From contig NC_136016.1 in the NCBI RefSeq assembly GCF_048128805.1, positions 3,845,001 through 3,909,000 of the forward strand: DNA of 64,000 nucleotides, given 5' to 3'. The DNA comes from Centroberyx gerrardi (lineage: Eukaryota; Chordata; Actinopteri; Beryciformes; Berycidae). Position numbers and translations under genes: made by a program. The notes beneath the pieces were generated by a model, which was given only the letters and a program-made list of their open reading frames with translations, was not told the DNA's origin and did not search any database. Below, in pieces: positions 10,783 to 22,090 of the stretch. Each line of letters begins with the position of its first letter. Position 1 is the first letter of the stretch.

Positions 10783-13700
10783 ATGCTGCTGCTCGGTCTG
10801 GTTCTGGTCTGCCTCCTGGCCAGCTCTCCCTCTGCCGCTGCCCCATGGCAGGACTCTGTTTCTGGGCTGGGGTCGGTCTTCACTGGATCTTCCAGGAACA
10901 AGCTGCTGCTCATCTCCTTCGACGGCTTCCGCTGGGACTACGACCGAGACGTGGAAACCCCTAACCTGGACAGGATGGCCCAGGATGGGGTGAAGGCAGC
11001 CTACGTCACGCCACCCTTCCTCACCATCACCAGCCCTTCTCACTTCACCTTGCTCACAGGTAACAAAAACAGACAAAATAAGAAATAACACAGTCATCAA
11101 TTTGAGGTAAACATACAAATATAATTTTCATGTACATTTATTACTATTTACATTTATTACTATTACTATTATTTATTACATTTGATACTTTAAGCCTGTC
11201 TTCCCACAAAGGGAAAATAAATATTTCTAGGTAGGCTTGTTCTCTGTAAAGCCCTTTGAGACATGCTTGTGATAAAGGGCTATACAAATGAATGAACTTG
11301 AACTTTATTTTAGTGCCATTTTTGACACCATTGATCACAAAATCCTAATTGATCGTGTAAGAGAAAATCTGGATGTATTCGATTTTGATTCATACTTGGA
11401 GTCAAAATATGTTTAAAGGCTGTAGTATTCCCAGTGGTCATGTCTTTGTGGTTTAAATTAGTGATACTGTAGTCAAGTACTGTAGGTGACTGAATTGAGA
11501 GAGGGTCACTTTGAACAGTTGCACTGATTTTTGTGTTGATTTGACAAGCATGTGAGAGGGCGTGAAGTGACAATCCTCAAGATCCTTGTTTGGTGTTTTG
11601 CACTCAATGTAGGCACTAGCTCAACATAATAATAAAGACACCCAATGTAAACTGTGGCTAACAAATGATAGCGAAACCTAGTCCAAAGAAAACAAGGCAA
11701 ATCTGCATCGCTCCTCATTGGAAGGCAGTGCCTTCCAATCCCTGGAACAGCGATACTGCGGCCCAGTCTTCGAGCCAGACCTGGGAGTAGTGCTCAGCCC
11801 AAAGAAGGAGTGTGGGGCCGCTGCCTTACAACCTCACTACCTCACACAAAGTGAAGGGTAGAGCTTTGGTGCAATGTCTGTTGGGCATAGGGCAGGGGCA
11901 GGCTTAGACCTGATACACCTTGGCAAAGGAAACTGCCTCTCAGATTGTGGAATGTAACTTCCCTGGGGGTGGGGGCGGACCTGTGCTGGTGCGTGCGGGA
12001 GGTTAAGAAATGTCACCTAGTTATAGTCTGGCTCGCCTCCACACACAGTGTCGCCAGTGGAACCAGCCAAACTCCTTGATAGGGGGTGGTCTCTCACCTA
12101 CTCAGGAGTTGTCTGGGTGAGAGGTGCCAGGCAGCGGTGGGGATACTCATAAGTCTCTTGCTGACTGCTGCATTTCAGGACTTTTTCCCACAGGACAAGA
12201 ATGGCGCCTCAATGTGACTATGAGTTGAAAGGGAAATTGACTGTTGTTTGTGCATGTGCACCTAACTGCAGTTGAGAGTACGCAACCTTCTTGGAGATGG
12301 TGGGTGGGATGCTGGAGAAGGCTCCACCGATGGACTCCTTCTACTGGGAAACTTCATTGCTCACTTTGGCAAAAACTGGGAAATGTGAAGGGGCATGATT
12401 GGGAGGAATGGCCTACCTGATCTGAAACCGAGAAATACATTGTTATTAAACTTCTGTGCTAGCCATGGATTATTCATGACAAACGACCACATGGAGGCCC
12501 ATACGTGTACTTGGCACAAGAGTGCTTTGAGCCAAAGGTTGAAGACTTTGTAGTTGTTTCATGAGACCTGAGGCCATGTTCTGGACACTTGGGTGAAGAG
12601 AGGACCGAGCTGTCAACTTATCACCATCTGGTGAGTTGGATCAGAGGGCAGGGGAGGCTGCCAGACAGACCTGGTAAACCTAACCATGTAGTGAGGGTTT
12701 GCTGGGTAAGCTTGGTGGAAGATTATTTGAATGATTTCAACTTTCCCCTCCAAATGGGCTTCTCCAATCCAAGAAGGGGGCTGTTGTTAAGTTGAGATTC
12801 AGCAGAGAGGTACCAGCACGCCAAAAGGCTGGAGCTGCTGCAGTCACAGAGGTGAAAGCCCAGGTGTAGGAAGAGTTTGGCTATGGAGAATGATGTTCAG
12901 TTGGCCTCAAAGACATTCTAGCAAACCATTTGGTGACTCAAGAGGGGAAGGCAGTACATCACCCAGGGCATTCTCTGCAAGGGCAAGGAAATGTTGGCCT
13001 CAACTGGTGATATTGTAGAAAGGTGAAAGGAACACTTTCAGGAGCTCCTAAACCTGACAGACATGCCTTCTGTTCAGAAGGCAGTGCTGGAGAGCAGTAG
13101 TTCTCAATCCTGGTCCTTGTGGTACCCAGAGCCCTGCTGGTTTTCATTCTAGTCATCTAATCACGGACTGATTTAGACCTGGGACATCAGGTGAATGTAA
13201 TTAACTTCCTGGTAGGATGGAAACCAGTGTTGGAAATTAGCACCGGCCACCGGCCAAATGCTGGTGAATTTCTGAAGTGGCCGGTAACTTTGATCAACCT
13301 ACCAGCCACGGTGGCCGGTTAGCTACGTCTCCTTCTGCATCTCGAGTCTCGACCAATCAGAGTAAGGTTCGGGCCACTGACCGCCAATTTGATTAGACGT
13401 GAAATTCAAATTCAAAGCTGCGTCTAGTCTGCCGCAAATTGCATCAGAAGAAGAAGAAAGAAATATGAAGGACTAATGTTATTTAAACAACAATGTGGCG
13501 TTACATTGCGGGTGTAAAGAGAGCGGCTGATGTAAGTACACCTACGCAAGAGGAGACAACAACTCTCGAACCAAAAGTTAAAAGGCGATTATTTTTAATG
13601 AGAAGTGGAGAAGAGCCGACAGTGGGGAGTTACGTGACTGGCTAGTTTTCGATGAGACTAGTCAGTGTTTTGCTCCCACTGTTGGCAACACGCGGAGAGA

Positions 13701-16700
13701 GAGACAGTAGCTGCGGTATGAGACTTTTTGTTTTTCATTCTGAATGAAATCATTCCGAAGGAAGATTGTCACGCAAGTGTTTACATGAGCGCTAAATATA
13801 ACGATCGCATTGAGATGTGCGTTTACATGCTCCACAGTATGTAATCAGAATAAAAGTTTCTGACATGCGCAAAACACCGAACCACTTAACACGGGCTTAT
13901 GTTTTTAAAAGATGGACCTGCGTTATTTATTTACTGCTGTTCTTTCTGATGAAGCAACAGTTTTATCACAACATACGACTCCATAAGTGTCAGAAAAAGA
14001 CGTTTTGTTTTGCCCCCGCAATGATTGGGTCCATTTGTAATTTTCACCGCGTAACCCGAAACTGGCCCGGAGAGGACTTGATATAAAAACGGGCTGCACC
14101 GCCCACATCAAGCCCGAGCGCCCCGGGGTTAATAACAAGCACATCCATTCGAATCCTCCCGGAAAAATAGGGTAACGTAATTGACGTTACTTGCGTTAAA
14201 TGCGCGAGCATGTGGCGAGATAAAGTGATCGGAATGAGTGTTTACATGACGAAATTTTTCGACCGGATTATGAAAGGGTTAAACCACCCCTCTCAAACGG
14301 AATGAAATTTCATTCAGATCGGCCAGTTTATTCTGATTGAAGCGTTTATATGAGGCATTTTTATTCTGATTGGGCTGCTATTCTGATTAAAAGGCTCCAT
14401 GTGCCTAAGCAGACCACAGCAGTCTGTCTCTGTTAGTCTACCTGTCTGCCACTGAACCAGCCTGTGTCACATTGTGGCCGGTCTGTCAGCATTGTGAGCG
14501 AAGTCAGGCCACTGGGGCTCAAACTAGTGTGTGTGTGTGTGTGTGTGTGTGGTAGATTGTTATGAGTTTGTTAAAGTTTGATGTTAAAAGACTGTTAAGG
14601 TTCTGACTTAAAATGGATCTACAGTGCACCGCTGTTTGGGTGTCTGTATTTTGTTTTTGTGCATTTGAAGTGTGTGTGGTGTGAGGGAGAGAGAATTAAA
14701 AATGGATAACCATAGGTGAATATATATTAAATTAATACTTGTTATCTTGTTTTTTCAAAGCAAGACAAACGTTACACAAAATTAGTTACACACAAAAGTG
14801 CGATTACAAAATGGTGGCTGGTAAAAAATATGAGTGGCTGGTAGAATTTAGAACTTTTTCTTCCACCAGCCACTTTGGCTGGTGGAAGAAAAAGTTAATT
14901 TCCAACACTGATGGAAACCAGCAGTATTCTAGGTCTCAAGAACCAGGATTGAGAACCACTGCTGTAGGGTCTGATCCCATCTCGTTGGCAGAGAGGTCAC
15001 TGAGGTTATCAGACAGTGGGAAGTAGTGCAGATGCCATGGGTGGACGAGATCCGTCCCAAAATTGTAAAGGCTCTGGATATCAGTGAGGTGTTGCGGCTG
15101 ACATACTTCAAAATTGTTTGGATTTCATGCACAATCATTTTGGACTGGCAGACAGGAGTGGTGGCACCCATCTTTTACACAGCGGTGTGTTCCAGCTATC
15201 GAGGGATCACACTGCTCAGCCTACCAGGGAAAGCCTAGGCCAAGGTGCTAGAAAAGAGACTCTGGCCAATGAATTCATGGCGAGAAATATCCCAGAACAT
15301 GGGTTTCAGAGAAACTCAACTATTTCTGTTGTTATTACTTCTGTGCTAACAAAGCACAACACTGCCATCTAGCATTTCGATGGTCTACGCACAGAACTAT
15401 AAATGCTCGCACTGCCATAGACACCTGCACTGTAGCTGCGGTGACATCTTGACGTTGAGCCATAAATTAGCCTTCAGAGTGTGAATGCAGGACTAGAACC
15501 TGCCTGTGAATTTGACTTTACCAATGAGAACAACTTGGAGTCAGAGACTTGACCCCCTGACGCCTTACCTTCCACCAATATACGATCTTCAACTTCAATT
15601 CAAGGAGTTCCAATAGCGGCCACTAGGCCAGCTGTCAAAGGACACAAAAATCACAAGCTGCAGCCTCTCATCAAAGGCACAACCAAGTTCAACTAATGCC
15701 TCAAGTCTACAGAAACAGAATGGACTCAAGCCACGCGATCTTCAGTAAGCATAACCTGACTCAGTAGCGCTCATATCGGAAGAATCAGTTGACTTGAATG
15801 TGACTTGAATAATGTCTTATATAGGCTTATATAGGCCTACCAGTCTCCCCTTGCTCTCCTCTCCTTCCCTACTCAACCCTGCATGCCTGAGTTGTTTGCC
15901 ATCAGACATGGCTTTCTGTCATTTCATCAATTTATTTTGTGCTTTTTTTAGTAGTGTGTAGTCAATAAATGTGTGTGAAATATTCCTTTGGCTCTTCTGT
16001 GTGGACATGTTTCTAGCTCGTACCTTCAGAATACATTCAGAAGTGCAATCATTTGAGATTATTTGAAGTCAACTTGATTTCAAAAAATAATTTCCCAGGT
16101 TAAATGGGTGGTGCCCCGATTGAACTGTTTTATGGAAGAAATTGATGATTGATATCCTAATCAATTCTAAATACTAGTTAATGAGTACGACCCGTAATCA
16201 CAACTAATTTTCAAACCTAGAGAGCACACCCTCACCTAAGGCAATCCTGTCTACATTCGTTTTGTCAATTTGAAAAAAGCCTATGACTGTGGTTTGTTGC
16301 AGTCGGGATAAGATTCAGCACCTGTTGTGGATGATGTCATCCTTGTGGCTTCATCGGACTATGTTCTCTGATGTGCACTGGAGCAGTTTGCAGGTGAGAG
16401 TGCCACGGTCAGGATGAGGTTCAGCACCTCCAAGTCTGAGGCTATGGTTCTCTCCCGGAAAATAGTGGCCTGTCCCCTTCATGTGGGGTGTAAGCAGCTG
16501 CTCTAAGTGGAGTAGTGTAGGTATCTCAAGGTCTTATTCATGAGTGAGAGTAAAAGGGAGATTGTGAGATTGACCGCCGCTTAGATGCAGCAGCTGTAGT
16601 AATGTAGGCATTGTATTGGATCATGCTGCTAAAGAGAGAGCTGAGTCACAAAGCAAAGTTCTTGAAATTAGGCCATAGTGAGCTTTCTCTTCAGGGTGGC

Positions 16701-19700
16701 CAGGCTCTGACTCATGACAGGGTGAGGAGCTTGGCGATCTGGGAGGACCTCAGAGTAGAGCTGCTGCTCCTCCTTATTGAGAGGAGTCAGTTGCAATGCT
16801 ATGGGCACCTGGTAAGGATGCCACCCGGCTCAGCCAACTGGGAGCAGATCCCAGGGCAGACCCAGGATGCAATGGAGGAAATACATCTCCCAGCTGGCCT
16901 GGGAGGACGAGCTGGAGGGACTACATCTCCCAGCTGGACTGCGAGGAGGAGCTGGAGGGACTATATCTCCCAGCTGGACTGGAAAGAGGAGCTGGAGGGA
17001 CGACATCTCCCAGCTGGACTGGGATCATTGGGATCCCTCAGGAGGAACTGGAGGAAGTTGCTGGGGAAAAGAACATCTGCAGCAGATCAGTGTTGCTTGC
17101 CCTGATGCCCCTGAGCCAGATAATTGGCATGAAAATGGATGGATGGATTTATTCGTCCATCAATATAAAATGCATATTTAATTTATTCTAGGACTTCAAT
17201 AATCAATTTCAAGAGTCACTACGCACTATGTTTTGATTGTCTCCACCCTGACACCTTTGCCATTTTAAAAGACACAATGAAGGTTTTGCAAATAGACAAG
17301 GGAGATGGAGCAGGAGCAGTGGACTAGTTTGCAGAAAGCAGCGGTGGTCAGTCTTATCGTTTAAGACGTGAGACTGAACAGAGTGAGTGACAAGCTCTGA
17401 ATGCAATTTAATTGGATACCTTCTGCATAGTAATGTTGACATTCTGACAAAGATTGATGCCTGTTACCATGGCGTGGCCAATAACATCAATTCTGATTGT
17501 AAAATAGTCTAAAAATACTCAAATGTACTCCACTCAAGTCTGATGTGGTTATTTTCTTTTATTTTTCCCCTATTCATCAGGACGGTACATTGAGAATCAT
17601 GGGGTAATCCACAACATGTGGTTCAACACCACCACTCAGGAGAAGAAGCAGTACTATATGACTCAGTTTGTTGATTCCTACTGGGACAATGGCAGCTTGC
17701 CCATCTGGATAACAGCACAGAGACAGGTGCTCTAGCTATGTATCTGTCTGTCTGTCTGTCCGTCCATCTGTCTGTCTGTATTTCTGTCAGTAGCCTACAA
17801 TCTAATCTACCTATTTATTAAAGACTATATGGGATCTAACATTTTGGGTGCATTTTGGCATGTTGTTGGTGATTGCCTTCTCTTCAAAAATGTTTACATA
17901 GCAGTTTGTGCTTCATCCTCTCCCAGGGTCTAAAGGCAGGCTCCCTCCACTTCCCTGGCACAGCAGCCACCTACAAAGGACAGACTGTGGAGGTGAGGCA
18001 AGTGGAGCCTCCTTTCTACGACCATGCAAACGAGACAGACTGGAGGCTGAACATCGACAAGGTGATTGGAGAGTGGTTCCACCAACAGGACCTGGACTTT
18101 GTCTCCCTGTACTTTGGAGAGCCAGACACGGCCGGGCACAAATATGGACCGGATTCCCCGGAACTCCGGGAGATGGTCCAGCAAGTGGACCGCACTGTGG
18201 GCTACATCCGGGACAAGATCCAAGACCACGGCCTCACTGACCGACTCAACATTATCATCACTGCTGACCACGGGATGACCGCAGTGCTACAGACTGGAAT
18301 GACTGAAAAGATCATCCTCTCCAGGATCCCTGACTTCAGCTTCAGAGATATCAAGTTCCAGCTGCTGGATTATGGTCCTTTTGGGATGCTGCTTCCCAAA
18401 GAAGGGATGCTGGAGAAGGTGTATCAGGCTCTGAAGGGAGGCCACCCCCACCTCCATATGTATAAAAAGGAGGAGATGCCAGCAAGACTGCACTACAGTA
18501 ACCACCCTCGCCTCCTGCCCCTCATCCTCATCGCTGACCCTGGATACGTTATTAGTGGGGTGAGAGTGTGCACAATCAGGTCAAGTACATTTATTATCAG
18601 TTGGGTGAGAAAGTTCATTTTATTTTCCATCTGCAAGTCACACTCTTTGAGAATCTAGGTTATACCCATAATTGACATACTAAGAAAATTACAGATTGAG
18701 ACTTTAAAGGTAATATTTTGATTATTAAGAATAAGACCTAGATCAAATGTGGTAACAGAATGGTGATTCTCTAGTTCAATGGGTAAACTTAAAGTGCAGA
18801 GCATGGCACCAGCACTGCCGGTGTTTCAGATCCCACTGGGTCCTCTTCAGATGTGACCTTTAGACAAATTTAAAGCAGAAAGTACCGTTCAGACGGCAAT
18901 CAAGACTTCTGATGTCTTGATTGCCCTTTGTCCCTCCAGATAACTTACAAGTAAATTATTACATGATACTGTATCCTGATATACCTCATATCACACATCT
19001 TGCTAATAAATCTTTGGTTTCTGTGGCTGTATAGTCATTCCCACTGCAGAACAACAAAGGAGACCATGGCTTTGACAACGAAGTGATGGACATGAAGGCC
19101 ATCTTCAGGGCAGTGGGGCCTGACTTTCAGAAAAACCTGATGGTGGGGCCCTTTGAGATGGTCGATGTGTACCCAATGATGTGCCATCTACTGGGGATAA
19201 ACCCAGAGGTCAATGATGGACATTTGGACAAAACCAAGCACATGCTGGTCCCTAAGAAAGACACAGGAGGAGACAATGATAGTAAGATATCTACTGTGAT
19301 TATTTCAGATGTCATTTTATTTTTTAGTCTGCAGTGCAACTTACTGTTAGGGCTGAACAGTAGTGCAAATTCTTATTGATTAACCAATATACAACACGAT
19401 ACGATACGGTACGATACGGTACGCTACGATGCGATGCAATGCGATGTGATTTGATGCCATGCGATATGATACGATAGGATTGCTATTTTGGGAGAGCACC
19501 TATATAGAAACCTAGCTAGGATGTTACAGTAAAAGGGGAGAGAGCAGGTATATCATCACGGTTATCAAATGGGCTGCTTCCATCACAGATTTGTTTTTGA
19601 TTTTGTTACCGAGTCATTTCCAAGCATATTATTGGTCTCAACAACATTAGGCTAAAGGGATGGCTGACCATGCTGGCTTGAAACAGCCTGTTCAGCAGTT

Positions 19701-20468
19701 AAGAAACAGAATTATATCATCAAAAAAGCTTAAAGTAGCTTAATTATGACCATTACATCAAGCACCCAAACACCCAACTTCAGCTTGTGTACCTAGGCTT
19801 CTTCCTTCCATGTACCTAGGGCTCTAAAAGGTGGAAGAATGTGGTGTTGATGTAGCTGTAAATATAAAGGTGGGTAAACTATGACTTCCAGTGATCATCA
19901 CAAGGCAAACCACCACCAATATAACTACAAATCAATTGTTTGTTTTTTCCCAGAAAAACATTATTCTGTGCCATTACGGTTTATGTCAACCTAAAAAGGT
20001 GGATGAACTGATTTGGGTTTACTGTCTAGATAAGAGATCCCAATCTAGTCATCAGGTGATTGTAATCACCTCATAACACGGTATATTACACCATCTAGCA
20101 GCTGTAAAGTCATTTCTTATCAACAGGTAAAAGGTTGTTTGGTCCATGTCTGTACATATTCAAGCAAGTCTAGTGACCCTATCTTCTCTGGTGTCGTTTG
20201 TAAAATCTGTGTATGCACCAGCCTCTTTGTCTTATGTCTGTCTTTCTGTGAGTAACCCTTTTTGTTTTTTAGTCTGGTGTTTGGTTGACTTTTTACTTGC
20301 CTTGCTGCCTGGTTGTCTGTCTCATCTGCCTGTTATCTGTCTGCTGTTCCAGAGAGGAATATCCAGTTGGAGGTGCTTGTCGGCCTGTCAGTACTGGCTG
20401 GGTTTCTTGTACTAGTGTTCATAGTGACCACTACCTGCATCATGTGTAAAAGGACCAAGGCATCATGA
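10783..20468 (+). CDS. enpp7: enpp7-like ectophosphodiesterase, copy 2 (shortened tail)
   Basis: Coding exons are 10783-11059, 17581-17726, 17927-18559, 19035-19281 and 20353 to the TGA at 20466-20468 (472 aa). The first four exons have exactly the same lengths as in copy 1 (277, 146, 633, 247). The nucleophile T83 is in TSPSHFTLLTG. The other six active-site positions are kept (SFDG, GEPDTAGH, TADHGMT, GDHGFDN). Signal peptide and membrane span (LVGLSAVLAG-like core) are intact, so an active, anchored enzyme is expected. The frame stops at CKRTKAS in exon 5, one base before the donor GT at 20470. The sequence matching exon 6 of copy 1 survives at 20612-20667 in a compatible frame but would be 3' UTR after normal splicing. 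Intron 1 is 6.5 kb, against 0.5 kb in copy 1, because of a LINE and nested hAT elements. Same function inferred as copy 1; expression unknown. Confidence 0.9.
11225..11375 (+). repeat. L2/CR1-type LINE fragment
   Basis: 11315-11374 reads AIFDTIDHKILIDRVRENLD, which matches the reverse-transcriptase motif (AAFDTVDHxILL) of L2/CR1-like LINEs. Just before it, TCTGTAAAGCCCTTTGAGAC and GGGCTATACAAAT resemble a fish SINE/L2 3' tail. Two different repeat pieces may be joined here. Confidence 0.65.
13095..14961. mobile_element. Outer hAT-type element inserted in the LINE
   Basis: Inverted ends are CAGTAGTTCTCAATCCTGGT at the left and, read inward from the right, CAGTGGTTCTCAATCCTGGT, typical of hAT/Charlie-like termini. 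The 8-mers outside are ctggagag (13087-13094) and ctgtaggg (14962-14969), matching at 6 of 8 positions, a decayed target duplication. LINE coding sequence resumes directly at 14970 (GSDPISLAE). Most of its length is the second, nested element. Confidence 0.75.
13225..14910. mobile_element. Inner hAT-type element nested in the outer one
   Basis: Ends CAGTGTTGGAAATTA and TAATTTCCAACACTG are perfect inverted repeats. The flanking 8-mer ATGGAAAC occurs at 13217-13224 and 14911-14918 without mismatch. Subterminal CCACCGGCC / GGCTGGTGG sequences are G+C-rich. Between about 13735 and 14400 lie GAATGAAATCATTC and TTTATTCTGATT-type motifs that may be a third, smaller insertion. No transposase frame was recognised. 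A related fragment lies near 38940-39070. Confidence 0.85.
16881..17040 (+). repeat. 40-bp tandem repeat at the LINE 3' end
   Basis: Four head-to-tail units start at 16881, 16921, 16961 and 17001 (the last one diverges after about 20 bases). Each has the core CATCTCCCAGCTGG(A/C)CTG and, in the first three, GAGCTGGAGGGA. The unit encodes part of the LINE C-terminal WRDYISQLDWEEL stretch. Because 40 is not divisible by 3, the frame changes with every unit. Confidence 0.92.
18768..18860 (+). repeat. tRNA-like SINE head remnant in enpp7 copy 2 intron 3
   Basis: CTCTAGTTCAATGGGTAAA and, about 40 bases on, GTTTCAGATCCCACTGGG resemble degenerate A and B boxes of a fish tRNA-derived SINE. There is no cloverleaf, so it is not a tRNA gene. 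Confidence 0.45.
19390..19485 (+). repeat. Degenerate ACGAT/GCGAT pentamer repeat
   Basis: In enpp7 copy 2 intron 4 a run of imperfect 5-base units reads CGATACGATACGG, then GCGATGCAATGCGATG, then ATACGATAGG. Copy 1 intron 4 has no such run. Confidence 0.8.
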
Positions 20469-20611
20469 GGTGAATAATATGATTATATGATTGATAATAA
20501 TGTTATCATCAAAACATGACACTTTTAAGCTAATCATTGCCAGGTCTCCCAGCAACCCTTACTCCTTTAATTTCTATGTTTTTGGTAAAATCTTTCTTTC
20601 TCTTTCCCCAG

Positions 20612-20667
20612 TTATGAAACCTGGTGTTGATGAAGAAGAGAAGAACATGACGCAAGCCAGTTTTTGA
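20612..20667 (+). pseudogene. enpp7: Stranded exon 6 of enpp7 copy 2
   Basis: An acceptor (CTTTCCCCAG, AG at 20610-20611) is followed by an open stretch reading MKPGVDEEEKNMTQASF and then TGA 20665-20667, homologous to the MKQTSF end of copy 1 exon 6. The spliced phase is correct: g(20469)+TT gives Val. Only the TGA at 20466 keeps it from being translated. An upstream GTAAAA at 20444-20449 would be an alternative donor of the same phase that skips the stop; whether it is used cannot be seen. Confidence 0.6.
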
Positions 20668-21603
20668 TAATTTGGACAGACAATGTTTTTATTATCTTAC
20701 ACTAACAAAAGGCAGCAGTTCATGAGCAGCAAATTACAGTATGTTCACTGTAAGTGATGGAGGAGAACTTATTGGTTAATGCCAATAGAAAGTTGGTATG
20801 AAAAGAAACTTGAGATGTTGCCTTTTAGAGTCTTACTTGCTTATGATTTAATGTGTCTACATGGTGGAGAATTCAAGTTATTGTTACTCCACTACTATAA
20901 TGCGGTTAGAAAGAAAAAAAAATATTCCTTCATGAAAAACCAATCATGAAAACTCAAAAGAGCTGATTTTTTCTTCCTATCTGCTTTGGCCAAACTAATT
21001 ATGGAAAAGAATTACATTATCAGCACGAGAGGTGAAGCAGGGATGTAAAACGCGTTTTTATTGCTCCGTTGTTTCTACTTGCTGAAATGTGAAATGAACT
21101 AAGACAAACCGGTCTATGAGTTAGTGTGCGGCAAACCTAATATCTATTAACTATGCTTCTCCTGTATACCTGTCTACCTGTATCACTAGAGCTGGAATAT
21201 GAGATATATGCACATTTACTTGCTCAGTATATATTTATGTGCTATGCTTTTAGCTGGGCATTGTGAGAGCCTCTAGCACCACCAGTTGACCATGTATCAT
21301 ATGGAAGAGTATATGACCCCCAGTGATATAATGGTAAATCAAAAGGTGGGTAAACTATATGGCACCTCAGTTGGTGAGCATCATGAGCCAAATGACCACC
21401 AATATAACCAGAAATTAATTATAAAAGCATAAATTTGTGACTTTTCCTTAAATGACCCTATCTTCATATAACTAACATCAGTTTGATACTACTTAGTATG
21501 AATGTATAGTATGGATTTCTGTCATAAAGCTTTATGTCAGCCTAAAAAGGTGGAATTGTATTCGGCAAATACAACATGGATAAACTGAATGACACTGGCA
21601 TTG

Positions 21604-21609
21604 AATAAA
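21604..21609 (+). terminator. Candidate poly(A) signal of enpp7 copy 2
   Basis: AATAAA lies in the block shared with copy 1 (ATTGAATAAAAACCTGTATAG). It is about 0.94 kb after the residual exon 6 stop. It was chosen because the block is conserved between the copies. Confidence 0.4.
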
Positions 21610-21699
21610 AACCTGTATAGTATCCACGTCTCCTGGTTTGAGATAATACTAAGTCCAAACCTCATCCAGCAGGCTGCCATAACTTAACATAACTCAAAA

Positions 21700-21706
21700 A
21701 CAAAAA

Positions 21707-21755
<49 letters not shown>

Positions 21756-22090
21756 ACTGTCATTACAGGGTAGTTATAAAAGTGCAGTTGTCCTCTGTTC
21801 ACGAGTAGAAAAGATAATATAGGCTATATATAATATCCCAATATCCCATGTCAAAGTTTTATCTTATGTCATCTTATCTAAATACAAACATTAAATGGAG
21901 GCATGTCTGCAGAGGTTGGTTGTGAGATAGGCGAGATAATAGTCTCATATTATTTGTCTCATATTGTGTGCATGAGGCCAGTGTCAGTCATGCTACTGCA
22001 GTTAAGAGAGACATAAGACATTGATTGTGCTCTGAAAATAAAGATTGCAGTCAATTCAAAAAGCTAGTGAATAAGGTACTGAGAAGATGC
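21700..22090 (+). promoter_or_regulatory. Orphan third enpp7 5'-flank module (copy C)
   Basis: The order of blocks seen before copy 2 is repeated here: CT/CA microsatellite, GTAGTTATAAAAGT (21770-21783), GTTCACGAGTAGAAAAGATAA, then TATCCCATGTCA. It continues with ATAGTCTCATATTATTTGTC, CATGAGGCCAGTGTCAGTCA and GTTAAGAGAG. After about 22090 the similarity ends and no enpp7 exon 1 follows. It is a relic of a third tandem unit, now 5' of polr3d. Confidence 0.7.

Larger units (their letters stand above)
11740..17160 (+). mobile_element. Decayed non-LTR retrotransposon (LINE) filling enpp7 copy 2 intron 1
   Basis: Broken frames follow the order of a LINE polyprotein. Endonuclease-like parts lie near 12270-12360 and 12620-12700 (TYHHLVSWIRGQGRLPDRPG). 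Reverse transcriptase is at 15035-15237 (DWQTGVVAPIF then YRGITLLSLPGKA), with further pieces near 16260-16300 and 16380-16480 (TSKSEAMVLSRK). The C-terminal domain is at 16720-16870 (DRVRSLAIWEDLRVELLLL, GHLVRMPPGSANWEQ). The 3' end carries ATGGATGGAT near 17138. Many stops and shifts show it is dead. It is interrupted at 13095-14961 by hAT elements. The family is left open (RTE-like termini, common in fish). Confidence 0.85.

Noticed and set aside
16611-17191. Overlapping 104-164-codon frames
   Set aside because: They are decayed LINE C-terminal sequence plus the 40-bp tandem expansion, not host genes.
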